Shown here one piece after another: positions 16,450 to 17,909 of a DNA stretch of 17,909 nt. The notes under the pieces were generated by a model, which saw only the letters and a program-made list of their open reading frames with translations, was not told where the DNA came from and did not search any database. Both the position numbers and the translations under genes were made by a program. Origin of the DNA: CAIXQW01 sp046049675 (GTDB lineage: Bacteria; Bacteroidota; Bacteroidia; Chitinophagales; Chitinophagaceae); contig JBJORA010000095.1 in assembly GCA_046049675.1 (NCBI GenBank), positions 1-17,909 on the forward strand, given 5' to 3'. The stretch's first letter is position 1. Each line of letters begins with the position of its first letter.

Positions 16450-16878
16450 CTAGGCTGTGCTTTGGAAGATGCTAACTATTCTTTTCATTTCAGAAGTAGT
16501 CCAAGCAATGCTGTTATATTGGATACCCATTTGCTTACCTTTGAAGTAAACATACATATAAGGAAGTCGCGACCTAAAAGGATTTCCACCTATAGTCATT
16601 TTAAAGTCTGTATAAGCTCCCTCGACTATTACCGTACCCGCATTAACTACATACTCAACTTGAACATTTTTCTCCTTGCAAGTTATTCGAGTGATGTTAA
16701 AGCGATCTTGAGAAACGATTTTAAAGGTCTGAGATCCAACAATTAAGAACATAATTCCAAAATAGTACTCTCTATCGTAAAATAGATAGATGAGCAGTAG
16801 AAGTAACCAAAGTAAAATTATAAACTTTAAGCTAGCACCTTTGTTCACAGGGTATTCATGAGAGAACTTTACGGACAT
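16450..16878 (-). CDS. Two-TM protein with PH-like beta domain, candidate immunity protein, 142 aa
   Basis: ATG 16878 follows the TAG of a 39-codon toxin-tail ORF by 2 bp, the expected place for an immunity gene. Residues 17-34 (LKFIILLWLLLLLIYLFY) and about 38-50 (YYFGIMFLIVGS) form a membrane hairpin. From 53 onward, alternating strands (KIVSQDRFNITRITCKEK; VQVEYVVNAGTVIVEGAY; YMYVYFKGKQMGIQY) and a final helix (TSEMKRIVSIFQ) suggest a bacterial PH-like fold. That is judged from pattern, not from a profile. The likely target is whatever toxin the adjoining tail once belonged to. Confidence 0.65.
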   Translation of the reverse strand: MSVKFSHEYPVNKGASLKFIILLWLLLLLIYLFYDREYYFGIMFLIVGSQTFKIVSQDRFNITRITCKEKNVQVEYVVNAGTVIVEGAYTDFKMTIGGNPFRSRLPYMYVYFKGKQMGIQYNSIAWTTSEMKRIVSIFQSTA

Positions 16879-16880
16879 TA

Positions 16881-17000
16881 CTAATCGAATTTTGTTAAAT
16901 CAATAAACTTCTGAGTGCTTGGAGCAGCTTGATGCAAAAGACGCACAGAAGTAGTTCGTGCTCTAGACTTATAATTTACACTGTTTCGTTTGCCTTTCAT
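16881..17000 (-). CDS. 39-codon toxin C-terminal tail remnant
   Basis: ATG 17000 to TAG 16881: begins MKGKRNSVNYKSRARTTSVR and ends KFIDLTKFD. The ATG overlaps the TGA that ends the RHS fragment (ATGA), one frame away. It stops 2 bp before the candidate immunity gene. I read it as the surviving end of a C-terminal toxin domain, joined out of frame to an RHS tip. It is basic and too short to classify, and may be translated by coupling or be a dead scar. Confidence 0.4.
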   Translation of the reverse strand: MKGKRNSVNYKSRARTTSVRLLHQAAPSTQKFIDLTKFD

Positions 17001-17224
17001 ATTGCAATTTTTGCTTGTCTATGGTATCCGAATGTATACCCTTCCTCCGTATCAAACCATTCGGTGCTAGCCGTAATATTTCCAGCCTCCGCCGGGGCGA
17101 ATCGGGTATTGCATTTAGGCGAACCAAAGGCGTAATAGTCGTACATGCTTAAGGCTATTGGTGTGCTAAAGGTAGGGCTTGATTGGGAAATTGTAGCTGG
17201 AAGCTTGCCGTAAGTGCTGCGTTT
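16997..17224 (-). pseudogene. Truncated RHS-core tip, second copy
   Basis: The frame is open from just after a TAA at 17227 and reads TYGKLPATISQSSPTF, then PIALSMYDYYAFGSPK and AEAGNITASTEWFDTEEGYTFG. After GYTFGY the RHS core is lost (YHRQAKIAI, then TGA at 16999-16997), so FNGEEK and the RHS hallmark that follows are missing. From the ATG at 17146 it encodes 49 residues; 9 of the first 41 differ from the longer tip. The RHS reading before the ATG shows that the ATG is an internal Met of a parental rhs gene. It is a recombination relic feeding into the 39-codon toxin tail. Confidence 0.65.
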
Positions 17225-17255
17225 TTACGATAGTACGGTATCCTCAGTGTCCCTA
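17020..17255 (-). repeat. RHS-tip repeat, copy E
   Basis: Partner of 14940-15175. Shared sequence runs from the boundary hairpin (GGTATCCTCAGTGT on the plus strand) to the end of the GYTFG codons. Confidence 0.8.
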
Positions 17256-17271
17256 CAAAAGTCACAGAAGG
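17242..17271 (-). repeat. Boundary hairpin E (decayed)
   Basis: The left arm and core CCTCAGTGTCCCTA (17242-17255) are intact. The right arm has degraded to CACAGAAGG (17263-17271), so pairing is weak. It begins about 20 bases after the stop of the gene at 17291. Confidence 0.6.
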
Positions 17272-17290
17272 AGCTAAATAAAAACAAATA

Positions 17291-17909
17291 TTAAATCCCG
17301 ACTACAAACGGAAGTAGCAATATTGAATTGCAAAGTTGCCTTAAGGTAGACGGATAGTATGCAATTTTATAATTGCATTTGATTGGATAAAATTCATCTG
17401 GCGAAGCGTTGAGACTTTGCGAAAAGTAGGAACATATTGCATTAACTTCTTTCTTGCCCCAAATATTGGTCTGTGTAAGTAAGGCCTTAAACTTTGAAGC
17501 ATTCTCACCACAGTGGTAATAGTAAATATCAAACAGCACCGACTCATTAAAGCCAGATACTTTGTAGATATTTCCCGCTTTTAGGCTACAAGGTGTAGCT
17601 AAATCCACTATTGGTTCACAAAAAATATATTGACCATTAGTTCTTTTGCTAAATGCAATTAAGTCAGGTGTACTCACTGTCACAACGTAGAAAATCATAC
17701 CAGTGGCAGCCACCCTTTTGCAATCGCGCAATTGAAAAGTTTCAGCGGATAAAGATTTATACCTGCTAGAACTCAAGGAACTATCCACAAACCTGCAATC
17801 TTGATATATTTCTTTTTGCAAATGGTCCTTGAGTACTTGATCTACACCTAGTTGCTGGCTATTGCAAGGTGTATGAACTAATAGCTGCAGACTAAATAAG
17901 AACAAGGTT
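17291..17909 (-). CDS. Hypothetical exported Cys-rich protein (5' end outside window)
   Basis: The frame is open from TAA 17291 to the right edge. The first candidate start inside the window is a TTG at 17905, but the true ATG is probably beyond it. The visible N-terminus (FLFSLQLLVHTPCNSQ) looks like the core and cleavage region of a signal peptide. The rest has nine Cys including the one in the leader (near 14, 37, 60, 94, 104, 130, 156, 175 and 190), suggesting disulfides outside the cytoplasm. Mixed strands such as TGMIFYVVTVSTPDLIAF are seen. No family recognised. A boundary hairpin and an RHS tip follow, so it probably closes an earlier module as an immunity or effector-associated gene. 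Confidence 0.55.
   Translation of the reverse strand, partial: TLFLFSLQLLVHTPCNSQQLGVDQVLKDHLQKEIYQDCRFVDSSLSSSRYKSLSAETFQLRDCKRVAATGMIFYVVTVSTPDLIAFSKRTNGQYIFCEPIVDLATPCSLKAGNIYKVSGFNESVLFDIYYYHCGENASKFKALLTQTNIWGKKEVNAICSYFSQSLNASPDEFYPIKCNYKIAYYPSTLRQLCNSILLLPFVVGI

Noticed and set aside
16354..16746. 130-codon plus-strand ORF
   Set aside because: It lies antisense to the 142-aa membrane protein gene and has no domain or membrane pattern of its own.
1..17909. CRISPR arrays, tRNA genes, IS elements or prophage genes
   Set aside because: No regularly spaced short repeats, cloverleaf-like sequence, transposase or phage structural motif was found on either strand.

Overview
The window comes from a Bacteroidota chromosome, most likely near Chitinophagia or Sphingobacteriia. 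RpoB and RpoC have the Bacteroidota form, a secreted S41 protease ends in a type IX secretion (T9SS) sorting domain, most starts lack a Shine-Dalgarno sequence, and there are Bacteroidota-type RHS repeat ends. Every convincing protein gene lies on the minus strand, so transcription runs from high to low coordinates.

Housekeeping half (1-10348). From left to right: the first 1100 codons of rpoC, complete rpoB, a 590-bp gene-free stretch with a 64-bp tandem repeat, an S41 peptidase with a T9SS tail, and a deoxynucleoside kinase. rpoBC is not preceded by rplKAJL, its usual partner cluster.

Accessory half (about 10349-17909). This is a patchwork that looks like a graveyard and reservoir of displaced RHS toxin ends and small membrane-anchored proteins, some of them probable immunity proteins. 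Five related hairpins (near 11160, 13440, 15180, 15820 and 17255) mark the module boundaries. Two lead into RHS tips: one of 380 codons with an unrecognised C-terminal domain, and one broken after about 40 RHS residues. Three lead into a second head type, a short conserved leader followed by a protein starting MHKNN. Small genes with one or more membrane segments follow the toxin ends at 2-6 bp, the expected place for immunity genes. If the array follows the usual RHS layout, the full-length rhs gene would lie beyond the right edge.

The MHKNN gene is present twice in an approximately 830-bp direct duplication (10347-11180 and 12627-13458). One copy has lost its ATG (now ACG); the other has a nonsense codon at position 41. 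Both keep an intact C-terminal 102 residues starting at an internal Met. Between the copies are a DUF922 predicted Zn-protease with an unusually good Shine-Dalgarno, a small membrane protein, a degenerate 5S-rRNA-like sequence on the plus strand, and an orphan signal peptide. The 3' end of the duplication is the 5' flank of the kinase gene, so copy B carries a kinase leader without a kinase.

All family names are from reading motifs by eye. No database search was run.
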